Below are positions 8,193 through 14,375 of a stretch of DNA of 14,503 nt, piece by piece. A model generated the notes under the pieces. That model was given only the letters and a program-made list of their open reading frames with translations. It did not search any database and was not told the DNA's origin. Source of the DNA: Lysobacterales bacterium (GTDB lineage Bacteria > Pseudomonadota > Gammaproteobacteria > Xanthomonadales > SZUA-36). Positions within the stretch are counted from its first letter, which is position 1, and each line of letters begins with the position of its first letter. Both the position numbers and the translations under genes were made by a program. The stretch is from positions 1 to 14,503 of the forward strand of contig JAKITM010000056.1 in assembly GCA_021648045.1 (NCBI GenBank), written 5' to 3'.

Positions 8193-8221
8193 ATTATACT
8201 GTCCTCATCCGTGGCAAGCAA
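8193..8221 (-). promoter_or_regulatory. Predicted sigma-70 promoter of the pan/coa operon
   Basis: On the minus strand TTGCTT (8216-8221) and a perfect TATAAT (8193-8198) are separated by 17 bp, the optimal spacing. The -35 matches consensus at only its first three bases. The -10 lies about 40 bp before the panG ATG, and no other strong promoter was seen for the five-gene operon. Confidence 0.6.
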
Positions 8222-8428
8222 ATCGAGGATTATGAATTATCTATTCCCAACGGGCGATAATTTGTGCGCTTGTTTATAGAGTTTCAGTTAGTTAATTACC
8301 TTGCTGATTTATTAGCTAATTTATTGGCTGATCAAGCAGGTCTTCGGTATTAGCTTCTTAGAACAGTCGGTTTCTTGTCAAATAGGCAGAGTCGTGGCAG
8401 TATAGTTATACTTAGCTACCTAGCTATA
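8222..8428. other. Intergenic stretch between the pan operon promoter and the esterase leader
   Basis: No convincing gene is seen here. It contains a 12-bp imperfect tandem array (CTGATTTATTAG, CTAATTTATTGG, CTGATC...) near 8302-8335, the left copy of a 25-bp direct repeat at 8353-8377, and AT-rich short palindromes (AGCTA-cc-TAGCT) around 8414-8425. A plus-strand promoter for the downstream small ORF would be expected near its right end, but none is clear enough to place. Confidence 0.5.
8353..8377 (+). repeat. 25-bp direct repeat, left copy
   Basis: Starts GCTTCTTAG and ends CGGTTTCTTG. It matches the copy at 9437-9461 at 22 of 25 positions. The two copies bracket the small ORF and the AT-rich esterase gene. 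Confidence 0.75.
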
Positions 8429-8460
8429 GGTGATATTTTCACCTCACCGAACTGAGGTGA
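8429..8460 (+). promoter_or_regulatory. Hairpin sequestering a Shine-Dalgarno, with an alternative pairing
   Basis: TCACCTCA (8439-8446) and TGAGGTGA (8453-8460) form a perfect 8-bp stem around the loop CCGAAC. The right arm contains GAGGTGA, the Shine-Dalgarno for the ATGs at 8465 and 8468. Upstream GGTGA (8429-8433) can instead pair with TCACC (8439-8443), which would break the lower stem and free the ribosome site. There is no T-run after the stem, so it is not a terminator for plus-strand transcription. A role in controlling translation initiation is an inference. Confidence 0.5.
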
Positions 8461-8464
8461 CAAA

Positions 8465-8572
8465 ATGATGATACAAATAAGACCAACTTACACACCTTGG
8501 ATCACCCTGTATCGAACGCCTGTACATTGGGTAGATGTTTTCACAAACTGTCGCTGGTATTTATTAAAATGA
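8465..8572 (+). CDS. Small ORF / leader peptide, 35 aa, overlapping the esterase start
   Basis: This short frame begins ATGATG, after a good Shine-Dalgarno (GAGGTGA, ending 4 nt before the first ATG and 7 nt before the second). The 35-residue product starts MMIQIRPTYTPWITLYRTPV, is rich in aromatic residues (three Trp, three Tyr), and has no recognised homology. Its TGA (8570-8572) overlaps the esterase ATG at 8569 as ATGA, the usual geometry of translational coupling; the esterase has no good ribosome site of its own. It could be a real leader or coupling peptide, or the truncated 5' end of an older gene whose remainder was replaced by the AT-rich esterase. The Shine-Dalgarno plus overlap make translation plausible, not proven. 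Confidence 0.5.
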   Translation: MMIQIRPTYTPWITLYRTPVHWVDVFTNCRWYLLK

Positions 8573-9402
8573 AATATATGAAAAAATTACTAGTTCTATT
8601 TTTTATAAGCACATATTTACTTGGTTTACTTGGCTGTGGGAGTCAAAAATTAAATCAAGATCCTATTCCAAAACACGATGCTTTTAAAATAGACTCAAAA
8701 CAAGTTGCAGAAACTAGAATAATAAATGTTTGGACACCGCCTTCATATCAAGATGGTAACGAAACATACCCTGTTTTGTATATGGCTGACGGAGGAATAA
8801 AAGAAGATTTTCCGCACATAGCAAACACCATCTCGAAACTTATAGTAGAAAGAAGCATTCCTCCAATCATTCTTGTTGGAATTGAAAACACAGATAGATG
8901 TCGCGATTTAACAGCTCATTCAGAATCAGAATATGATGCTCAATTTTGCCCATTGACAGACGGAGCAAAAGCATTCAGAGCATTTATTACCAAAGAGTTA
9001 ATGCCAGAAATAAATAACAAGTATCGAACTTCAAAAAAGACAGGAATTATTGGGGAATCTTTGTCTGGACTTTTTGTAATGGAAACATTTATGCAACATC
9101 CAGAGTCATTTGATTTTTACATAGCATTTGACCCATCGCTATGGTGGAATGACTCTTATTTGGTAAGCAACGCGAATAATCTTTTAAAAAAGCACCCTAA
9201 TAAAGAAGCTACACTTTGGTTTGCAGGGTCAAGTGCAGAAGATATTTCTAAACACACAATCAAATTGGCCGAAACATTAGAGAATAACGCACCCAGTAAA
9301 TTAAATTGGAAGCATTCAAACGAGCCAAATGAAAAACATAATACGATTTTTAGAGCAACAAAAGAAAAGGCTTTAAAATGGGCGTTAAATGAACAAAAAT
9401 AA
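8569..9402 (+). CDS. Putative esterase lipoprotein (alpha/beta hydrolase, esterase D / Fes-like family)
   Basis: A ~277-residue protein with a lipoprotein signal: after MKYMKK comes a hydrophobic run ending in the lipobox LLGC (Cys 23 from this start), so lipid anchoring in the envelope is predicted. The hydrolase part resembles the PF00756 putative esterase family: INVWTPPSYQ, YPVLYMADGG, the nucleophile elbow GESLSG (Ser about 164), FDPSLWW, and a late His in KHNTIF as the likely catalytic base. Substrate is unknown; relatives hydrolyse simple esters or siderophore esters. The start at 8569 is chosen for the ATGA overlap with the small ORF; 8578 is possible, while a TTG at 8497 is unlikely. 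The coding sequence is strikingly rich in A/T and AAA/AAT codons compared with the neighbouring operon, and together with a bracketing direct repeat this suggests horizontal acquisition. Confidence 0.82.
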   Translation: MKYMKKLLVLFFISTYLLGLLGCGSQKLNQDPIPKHDAFKIDSKQVAETRIINVWTPPSYQDGNETYPVLYMADGGIKEDFPHIANTISKLIVERSIPPIILVGIENTDRCRDLTAHSESEYDAQFCPLTDGAKAFRAFITKELMPEINNKYRTSKKTGIIGESLSGLFVMETFMQHPESFDFYIAFDPSLWWNDSYLVSNANNLLKKHPNKEATLWFAGSSAEDISKHTIKLAETLENNAPSKLNWKHSNEPNEKHNTIFRATKEKALKWALNEQK

Positions 9403-9436
9403 TTATCTTTTAGTCACGGTAGGTGGTTCTTTGTGG

Positions 9437-9461
9437 GCTTCTTAGGATAGGCGGTTTCTTG
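9437..9461 (+). repeat. 25-bp direct repeat, right copy
   Basis: Starts GCTTCTTAGG and ends CGGTTTCTTG, differing from the copy at 8353-8377 at three positions. It lies across the 3' end of the PaiB-family gene and supplies its last codons and stop. Confidence 0.75.
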
Positions 9462-10095
9462 GGTTATTTTCTTGCATTTGTTTTGAAACCATAGATTCAA
9501 GCTCGTTGCTTGAGTCTTCTAAACCCACTACAACACCATCATAATCATCCGTAGACTTATTTTGACTTAACTTAAAGTTACCAATAATATCTTCAATTTC
9601 TATTTCCAAGCCAACCGCAGCACTTACTAGTTTGTTGGTATATTCTTCCGGGGCATCGGACATTAACCAAGGCTTGCTTTGTGATGCTGATTCATGTGTA
9701 TTTGTTAATTTCTCGAGATGAGAGGTGATCCAATTACTTTCTTGCTTAAAGGAAACTGTACCTTTCACATGAACCACAGAATAATTCCATGTTGGTACCA
9801 CTTTTCCTGTCTTTGTTTTTGACGGGTAGAAGTTAGGGCTAATATAGGCATTTGGTCCATGAAAAACAATAAGCACCTTACTGCCATCCATACACTTTTT
9901 ATAGATAGCATTAACTTTTGCAACATGGCCTTGCAACTTAACTTCCCCTGGGCCGGTTGTGTCGAGGTAAAACGGAATATGAATGGCATCAATGTCATTA
10001 TCAACTGATGATATTAATGTTCCCAACGGGTTATCTTTGATAAGTTGGTACAAAATGTCCAAATTCGTTTGTTTGAATTTTGATGGAATGTGCAT
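9442..10095 (-). CDS. FMN-binding negative transcriptional regulator family protein (PaiB-like)
   Basis: A 217-residue protein with the full PaiB/PF04299 pattern: MHIPSKFKQ at the N terminus, DAIHIPFYLD, LQGHVAKVNAIY, VLIVFHGPNAYISPNFYPSK (about residues 74-93), GKVVPTWNYSVVHVKG and an SKPWLMSDAP region leading to AAVGLEIEIE. The fold is a split-barrel flavin-binding domain. The family was named for the Bacillus PaiB regulator, but many members are probably flavin-dependent enzymes, so 'transcriptional regulator' is an inherited label. No DNA-binding motif is visible. The ribosome site is poor. The gene is convergent with the esterase (39-bp gap), and its last codons (NPRNRLS) lie in the direct repeat, so the original C terminus may have differed. 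Confidence 0.88.
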   Translation of the reverse strand: MHIPSKFKQTNLDILYQLIKDNPLGTLISSVDNDIDAIHIPFYLDTTGPGEVKLQGHVAKVNAIYKKCMDGSKVLIVFHGPNAYISPNFYPSKTKTGKVVPTWNYSVVHVKGTVSFKQESNWITSHLEKLTNTHESASQSKPWLMSDAPEEYTNKLVSAAVGLEIEIEDIIGNFKLSQNKSTDDYDGVVVGLEDSSNELESMVSKQMQENNPRNRLS

Positions 10096-10111
10096 AGCTG
10101 TGATAGATAAG

Positions 10112-10139
10112 GAAAAGAGCTGCTAATACAGCCCTTTTC
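10112..10139 (-). terminator. Intrinsic terminator of the large lipoprotein gene
   Basis: GAAAAGAGCTG (10112-10122) and CAGCCCTTTTC (10129-10139) pair around the loop CTAATA with a single mismatch that becomes a G-U pair on the minus strand. On that strand the stem ends in CTCTTTTCCTT, a U-rich tail. It lies just downstream of the lipoprotein stop and just upstream of the PaiB-like start. Confidence 0.7.
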
Positions 10140-10156
10140 TCATTGTCTTGGTTTTA

Positions 10157-11911
10157 TTATTTAAACTTGGCTTGTTGCTCAAATACTATACCTGTTTCGG
10201 TCATGCTGGCTTTGAGGAATATACCCTCGTACAGATCCATAAGTGCTTCCATACCAGTAAAATCAGCTTGTGACATGTCTTCTTCAGGTACTAAATGGGC
10301 GAACGACTCTTGAAGTTTGGCAAAAACCTCGCTACGCATGCTCACAGTGAAAAACTCTCCGTCCTTGCTATTACCACTATCAAGGAATGCTGAAAGCTTG
10401 GTGTTCATGTCTGCGCCCATAGCAATTCCGAGCGCAGAGTCACTCATGGCGCCCCATACTGGCCCTTGTCCGGTAGGTATGACTCCCAGCTCCACCTCCT
10501 GTGGGTCACCGCCAGGGGTGAGGCTTAGGTCTGCTAGCTCAGGCATAAACATCTGCCCCATATCCACCAGTATTTCCGGGCTGCTAGTTAAAATTGAGAG
10601 TAAGAATTTATTCTTAAATGGTGACTGGTTGCCTTGAAGAGCCATCCCAAAATCAAATTCTTCGGCACTCACAGCGACGCCAAATAGATTAGCGAGAAAT
10701 GGTGGTAGCGGGCGGTTGAGGTTTTCATAGGCCATAGAATACATGCTGTTCAGGCCAGCAAGCTGCTCACACTTATAAGGAGAATCTACACGCTCTTTAG
10801 TGGTTGCCAGCAGTTGCTCTCTTAACTTGGCTATATCCATAGCAAAACCAAAGTCCATAAAGCTGCCCGTGTAGCTGGAGTTTAAGGTATTGGCGACAGT
10901 GAGCTGCTGTAATTGTTTGGCAGTATCGGTTTTTAGATCGATACCCATGCTGCCAATTACCTCGTCCTGGTCAATCTTGTTGGTGCCGAAGTGTACCAGC
11001 GGGATAGTTGCAGCTATTGCAGTAAATTCAGACTTGCAAACAGGGGTTATAATGGCCGCATCAATCTTAAGTAATTCTCTAAGAGACTTGCTAGCACTAG
11101 AGTTATCATTGAGAAATAGGTTGAGGAAACTCTCTGGCTCAAACCAGCCACTAGAATAATTAGTGTAGCTGTGCTTTTGGTTGAACTTAACCATTTCAGA
11201 ACTAATATTCATGGCGTTATCAGGCCGCGATTGCCCAAGAATATTTGGCAATGCCTCCTCAAGCATACTGGTAGCTACAACTGCAATTGAAACCTCAGTC
11301 TCTCCAATGCTGGCAATGGTAGTTATCTTGTGGTCACCAATCTGCCAGTATTTTCTGCCATTGAATTCTTTTTCCGGTGGTATTTCTCCCCCGGCTGCAA
11401 ATGCCTGGTTCAGTACATTGCGTAATTTTTGTTGGTCTGAAATACTCATGCGGAAAACTGGGAAAGGCCCTAGTCCGTAGACTACCGATTTTGCACTTGG
11501 ATCCAAGCCCAAATTTCTCAAACCTTCAACACTCATGTTATTGGCGTACTGGTCTAGTAAGGATGCGCCAAAAGCTATTAAGTCAAAATCAGTGTCGGCA
11601 GTCTCAGTGGCTGAGTCACTATCTGAGTCACTATCTGAATCCTCAGCTGCAGTATCTTTAGGTTCACTAGCTTGGCTTAGAGCATTTTGTATACTCAGAA
11701 TATTTGGCTTGGAAGCCTGCAAATATTTTTCCATCAATTCTTTAGGTATCCCCTCCATGGCAACCGCTAGATATGGAGTATCAGCAGGCACAAAGGCGAA
11801 TAAATCACTGTTGGTGGTAGTCGCCTTTGGTTCGGTGGCGCTATTATCACTATCACATGAGCTTAAGAAAAAAGCAGTAGACAGGATTAATATAGATATA
11901 TAATTTTTCAT
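10157..11911 (-). CDS. Large lipoprotein of unknown function
   Basis: A 584-residue lipoprotein: MKNYISILILSTAFFLSSC gives an N-terminal hydrophobic signal and the lipobox LSSC at Cys19. A short linker (DSDNSATEPKATTTN) leads to a domain starting LFAFVPADTPYLAVAMEGIP. A Ser-Asp run (DSDSDSDS, near residue 90) is encoded by a 12-bp repeat. Later parts have several segments of the type VSIAVVATSMLEEALP and GPVWGAMSDSALGIAMGAD, suggesting a repeated alpha/beta domain, but I recognise no enzyme motif. The start at 11911 is fixed by a near-perfect AAGGAGGT 8 nt upstream and by the signal peptide; the longer in-frame start at 11974 would put 21 residues before the signal. It is monocistronic, with its own -10 (TATAAT, 11936-11941) and terminator. 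Proteins opening with F-x-P-A-D-T-P-Y occur as uncharacterised lipoproteins in gammaproteobacteria. Confidence 0.85.
   Translation of the reverse strand: MKNYISILILSTAFFLSSCDSDNSATEPKATTTNSDLFAFVPADTPYLAVAMEGIPKELMEKYLQASKPNILSIQNALSQASEPKDTAAEDSDSDSDSDSATETADTDFDLIAFGASLLDQYANNMSVEGLRNLGLDPSAKSVVYGLGPFPVFRMSISDQQKLRNVLNQAFAAGGEIPPEKEFNGRKYWQIGDHKITTIASIGETEVSIAVVATSMLEEALPNILGQSRPDNAMNISSEMVKFNQKHSYTNYSSGWFEPESFLNLFLNDNSSASKSLRELLKIDAAIITPVCKSEFTAIAATIPLVHFGTNKIDQDEVIGSMGIDLKTDTAKQLQQLTVANTLNSSYTGSFMDFGFAMDIAKLREQLLATTKERVDSPYKCEQLAGLNSMYSMAYENLNRPLPPFLANLFGVAVSAEEFDFGMALQGNQSPFKNKFLLSILTSSPEILVDMGQMFMPELADLSLTPGGDPQEVELGVIPTGQGPVWGAMSDSALGIAMGADMNTKLSAFLDSGNSKDGEFFTVSMRSEVFAKLQESFAHLVPEEDMSQADFTGMEALMDLYEGIFLKASMTETGIVFEQQAKFK
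11612..11640. repeat. 12-bp tandem repeat encoding the Ser-Asp run
   Basis: Two perfect copies of TGAGTCACTATC (11612-11635), followed by a partial degenerate one, encode the alternating Asp-Ser linker of the large lipoprotein on the minus strand. Copy-number change would be in frame and only alter linker length. Confidence 0.8.
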
Positions 11912-11935
11912 TAAATAAACCTCCTTCGAGCTGGT

Positions 11936-11941
11936 ATTATA
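11936..11941 (-). promoter_or_regulatory. Predicted -10 element of the large lipoprotein gene
   Basis: A perfect TATAAT on the minus strand, 25 bp before the ATG at 11911, which allows a short leader carrying the AAGGAGGT site. No good -35 is found at 16-18 bp, so an activator or another upstream -10 (TATACT at 11961-11966) is possible. Confidence 0.4.
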
Positions 11942-11974
11942 GTGAAGCATAACGCTAGATAGTATATTTGCCAA

Positions 11975-12324
11975 TATAATAATTGGAATTTAGTGCAAAC
12001 AGTGCGGCACTGTTTACTCTGACAAGTAACAAGTAATTCCTACAACAGCTATTTTGACACACTAGCTGTTATCTGGACAGTGTTATTCGAGGTGATTTGG
12101 GGCAGACACCCATAGATATTGTTGTCATGATTTATAAGCGCGCTAAAGTTGAAAATCATGCCAATAAGCCGTACATCATTAGTTCTGCTATAAACAAATA
12201 AAGACTAGACAAGGGCATCCATTTGGCATCAATACAGACCATTCATGATCTCATATTACTTTGGCAATAAATATTACTTATTAACGCTTAATACGCTGAA
12301 GGGCTCACATCCGTGAAGAAAGCA
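11975..12324. other. Gap rich in small palindromes, no complete gene
   Basis: No complete gene is seen. It holds a 19-nt odd palindrome AAACAGTGCGGCACTGTTT (11997-12015), an 8-bp inverted repeat AACAGCTA/TAGCTGTT (12044-12051 and 12063-12070, 11-nt loop), and a GGGGCAGACACCCAT motif (12099-12113) of a type often found beside REP/RAYT elements. An open plus-strand frame (12058-12201) ends ...NKPYIISSAINK; it may be a gene remnant but has no recognised homology. Confidence 0.5.
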
Positions 12325-12391
12325 GGGGTCGGAGTCAAATACTTCAATTGCTGGCTCACAGTCGCCAGTCTAGTCATTTGACTCCGACCCC
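12325..12391. repeat. REP-like palindromic element with nested hairpin
   Basis: GGGGTCGGAGTCAAAT (12325-12340) is perfectly repeated in inverse as ATTTGACTCCGACCCC (12376-12391). Inside, CTGGC (12351-12355) pairs with GCCAG (12364-12368) around an 8-nt loop, giving a 67-bp element with two nested stems. The GGGGTCGGAGTCAAAT type of motif is familiar from repeats around IS200-like Y1 (RAYT) transposases in gammaproteobacteria; no transposase gene is in this window. It lies 8 bp past the 3' end of the DsbA-family gene and could also stop transcripts. Confidence 0.75.
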
Positions 12392-12399
12392 GGATGTTT

Positions 12400-13012
12400 T
12401 TAGAGGTTGAGTTTGGTGATTTCTTCCAGTGACACACCATAGTTCCTATAGTCCAGAGTGATAGCATGGCTTATCTGGTTTGATATAAAAACCAGTGACG
12501 GAAAGCTAGCTACGCCAAGCCCACGAGACTGCTGTATTTGCTGATGAAGTTTATTGTCAGTCTCATTGCTAATTAGAGCCTGTCTGAAAGCTGCTTTATC
12601 CATACCAAGCTCACTGGCCAACTGCGCCAGAGTATCCAGCTCTGATGGATTCATTGCGCGTAAATAGTAGGGCGTGTTGAATTGCCTTTATCATTTCCTC
12701 TTCCAGCCCTTGTTGAGCTGCTACCACAACCGCACGACTGGCTTTATAAGTATCCCTTCGTGGTGAGCAGTTATCCCAGAAATCAAAGTTAAATTCAGTG
12801 CCCAGCATAGTCTGAATTTTTCGCCAATGGCCTGCGATGCTGTGTTGCATATCAATAGACATAGGCCGATCGGTATCCGCCGCCAGCCCACCTAATAAAT
12901 ATTTTATTTTTATATTCTCAGGCAGTGATGCCTGTAGTTTTAGCCAGGTGGGTCGATAACCCCAGCACCAGCTGCACATGGGGTCATGAATATAAAACAA
13001 TGTAGTTTGCAT
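12400..13012 (-). pseudogene. DsbA-family thioredoxin-fold protein, frameshifted
   Basis: Two overlapping frames together make one ~203-residue protein of the COG3531-like DsbA family (cytoplasmic; no signal peptide). The first part opens MQTTLFYIHDPMCSWCWGYR with a CSWC redox site and continues to MIKAIQHA. There the frame is lost and the sequence resumes one base off as YYLRAMNPSELDTLAQLASE, through RGLGVASFPSLVF (with the expected cis-Pro) to the stop at 12400-12402. The shift maps to the CCC on the minus strand at 12670-12672: removing one C restores IQHAYYLRAMNPSELD, the normal family sequence. Otherwise both halves are intact, so the break is very recent or a sequencing error. Family members are predicted disulfide isomerases or glutathione-S-transferase-like redox proteins. 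There is no strong ribosome site. Confidence 0.85.
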
Positions 13013-13060
13013 AAATTTAGTCGTTGGTATATCTCAAATCCTGAGGCTTTCTCTTAATAC

Positions 13061-13090
13061 ACTATACCAAAGAAAGCAGATATGTCTGAA
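13061..13090 (-). promoter_or_regulatory. Possible sigma-70 promoter of the DsbA-family gene
   Basis: On the minus strand TTCAGA (13085-13090) and TATAGT (13061-13066) are 18 bp apart. Four of six -35 bases and five of six -10 bases match consensus. It lies about 50 bp before the ATG at 13012. Confidence 0.4.
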
Positions 13091-13147
13091 TGAATTCAGG
13101 GTCTGGATAATAAAGCAAACTAACTTGAATGCGGTTATTCTTATGGC

Positions 13148-13396
13148 ATGAAAAAAGTCTTTAAATTGGCTTTTGCGCCGAGTATAAGAATGCTGGCTGG
13201 AATTGGCATTGTGTGCAGCGGGACTTTGAAAAACCCAAGTGTTGGTATCGACCCTGCCAAGGTATTGGTCAGGGGTGGGATTGCTGTTGGTACAGCCGGC
13301 ATCTCTATCTTAGCTAAAGGCGCATTGGACCGCTTGGGTAACACCGCTCCTCTGTGTGATAAAATGCGTGAAGAGCTTGAAAAGTCTAGCGAGTAA
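13148..13396 (+). CDS. Hypothetical small protein, 82 aa
   Basis: A short protein opening MKKVFKLAFAPSIRMLAGIG, with two weakly hydrophobic Gly/Ala-rich segments (about residues 15-26 and 42-57, RGGIAVGTAGISILAKGAL) and a charged C-terminal tail (CDKMREELEKSSE). It may be a small membrane-associated or amphipathic protein. I do not recognise a family. No clear Shine-Dalgarno precedes the ATG. Support comes from the natural-looking composition and its fit between divergent neighbours; an overlapping minus-strand frame of 106 codons (13141-13461) looks like its shadow. Confidence 0.5.
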   Translation: MKKVFKLAFAPSIRMLAGIGIVCSGTLKNPSVGIDPAKVLVRGGIAVGTAGISILAKGALDRLGNTAPLCDKMREELEKSSE

Positions 13397-13595
13397 GGCG
13401 GGATTTGTTTTATAATTAATGCCATGCCGGACTTTGGCCCGGACAGTCTTCTGCTCAGCATCTATTAGTTAATTTGTTGCAGTTGCCGTATATTAATGAA
13501 TCTTTTAAATTCATATGTAAGATTAGAGCATATTCGAGGGTCTTGTTGATAAGGGTTGCTCGGATAGTTTTGAGCTTGTTTAATAAGGAAATGTT

Positions 13596-14291
13596 ATGAG
13601 ATATAATAAATTCGTTATAGCTACAATAGTCAGTATTCTTAGTCTGGCTGTTTTTTCTTCGGCTTCAGCTAAGAAGGCGACAGACTTACCCCAAGTTACT
13701 GTCGATGGCCTTGAGCTGGTGAATCAAACTAGTTCGGGAGTTGTCTATGCCAAGCCCGGCGCCACTTTGGCTGGTTATCAACGGATCAAGCTACTTGATG
13801 CGGCCGTTGCCTTTAAGAAAAATTGGGAGCGGGATCAGCGCCACAGCAGTTCGATTTCCAGAAAGCGCGTATCCACAAAAGATATGGATGAGATTAAAGC
13901 CAACCTGGCCGAGGAGTTTCAGAAAGTATTTACTAAGACACTGGAAGCTGCTGGTTATCAGTTAACCAATGAAATCGCCGATGATGTGATGATTGTTCGA
14001 CCAGCGATTATAAATTTAGATGTGAGCGTTCCTGAAGTAGCGACCACTGGTCGTAACTATACTTATGTGCTCTCGGCAGGCGAGATGACGCTGTATCTTG
14101 AGTTATATGATGCTGCCACCAGCGCATTGATAGTTAAAGCAGTGAGTCGTAAGGCTGACGATTCTTATGCAGGTCATTTTACCTGGGCAAATCCATCAAC
14201 CAATAGGGTCGCAGCCGATAGAATCCTCAAGGGTTGGGCTAAAATTCTGGTGAATGCACTGGATGAGTCTAAAAAAGCAACCACGGAGTGA
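13596..14291 (+). CDS. DUF3313 family secreted protein (right paralogue)
   Basis: A 231-residue protein with a Sec signal peptide (MRYNKFVIATIVSILSLAVF, cleavage likely after ASA at residue 25) and no lipobox. It shares with the gene at 683-1399 the same opening (DGLELVNQT / DGMELVKHT), AFKKNW-x-RDQ, GYQL, RPAI-(V/I)-NLDV and AGEMTL-x-LEL, in the same order, so the two are clear paralogues. A good AAGGA lies 8 nt before the ATG. Function is unknown; periplasmic or envelope location is inferred. It converges on a DUF481-like outer-membrane protein gene across a hairpin terminator. An ATGAAT/ATTCAT inverted repeat lies about 90 bp upstream and could be regulatory. Confidence 0.8.
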   Translation: MRYNKFVIATIVSILSLAVFSSASAKKATDLPQVTVDGLELVNQTSSGVVYAKPGATLAGYQRIKLLDAAVAFKKNWERDQRHSSSISRKRVSTKDMDEIKANLAEEFQKVFTKTLEAAGYQLTNEIADDVMIVRPAIINLDVSVPEVATTGRNYTYVLSAGEMTLYLELYDAATSALIVKAVSRKADDSYAGHFTWANPSTNRVAADRILKGWAKILVNALDESKKATTE

Positions 14292-14307
14292 GTTGTTGAA
14301 ATAAATC

Positions 14308-14333
14308 AAGCTCGTGGCTAAAGCTGCGAGCTT
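14308..14333. terminator. Bidirectional intrinsic terminator
   Basis: AAGCTCG (14308-14314) pairs with CGAGCTT (14327-14333), with an inner GCT/AGC pairing in the loop. On the plus strand the stem is followed by TTCT, and it lies between two convergent genes, so it probably serves both. Confidence 0.65.
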
Positions 14334-14375
14334 TCTATGGAGTTAATGTTGAGTCAAACGACACAACATTTCTAT

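Noticed and set aside
8269..8356. Possible 29-aa peptide from a GTG near 8269 ending LADQAGLRY
   Set aside because: No ribosome site and no homology; the Leu/Ala pattern comes from a 12-bp imperfect repeat.
8497..8568. TTG start at 8497 for the esterase
   Set aside because: It would place 24 non-signal residues before the lipoprotein signal; the ATG at 8569 with ATGA overlap is better.
8353..9461. Integron gene cassette with attC site
   Set aside because: The repeats lack the core-site consensus (GTTRRRY and its inverse) and do not fold as attC, and no integrase is present.
11535..11903. 122-codon plus-strand frame inside the large lipoprotein gene
   Set aside because: It is fully antisense to a well-supported gene and has low-complexity Ser/Leu content from the 12-bp repeat.
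11912..11974. Upstream ATG at 11974 for the large lipoprotein
   Set aside because: It would put 21 residues before the signal peptide, and AAGGAGGT clearly serves the ATG at 11911.
13141..13461. 106-codon minus-strand frame overlapping the 82-aa hypothetical
   Set aside because: Its residue pattern is Pro/Ser-rich and shadow-like, it has no ribosome site, and the plus-strand frame looks more natural.
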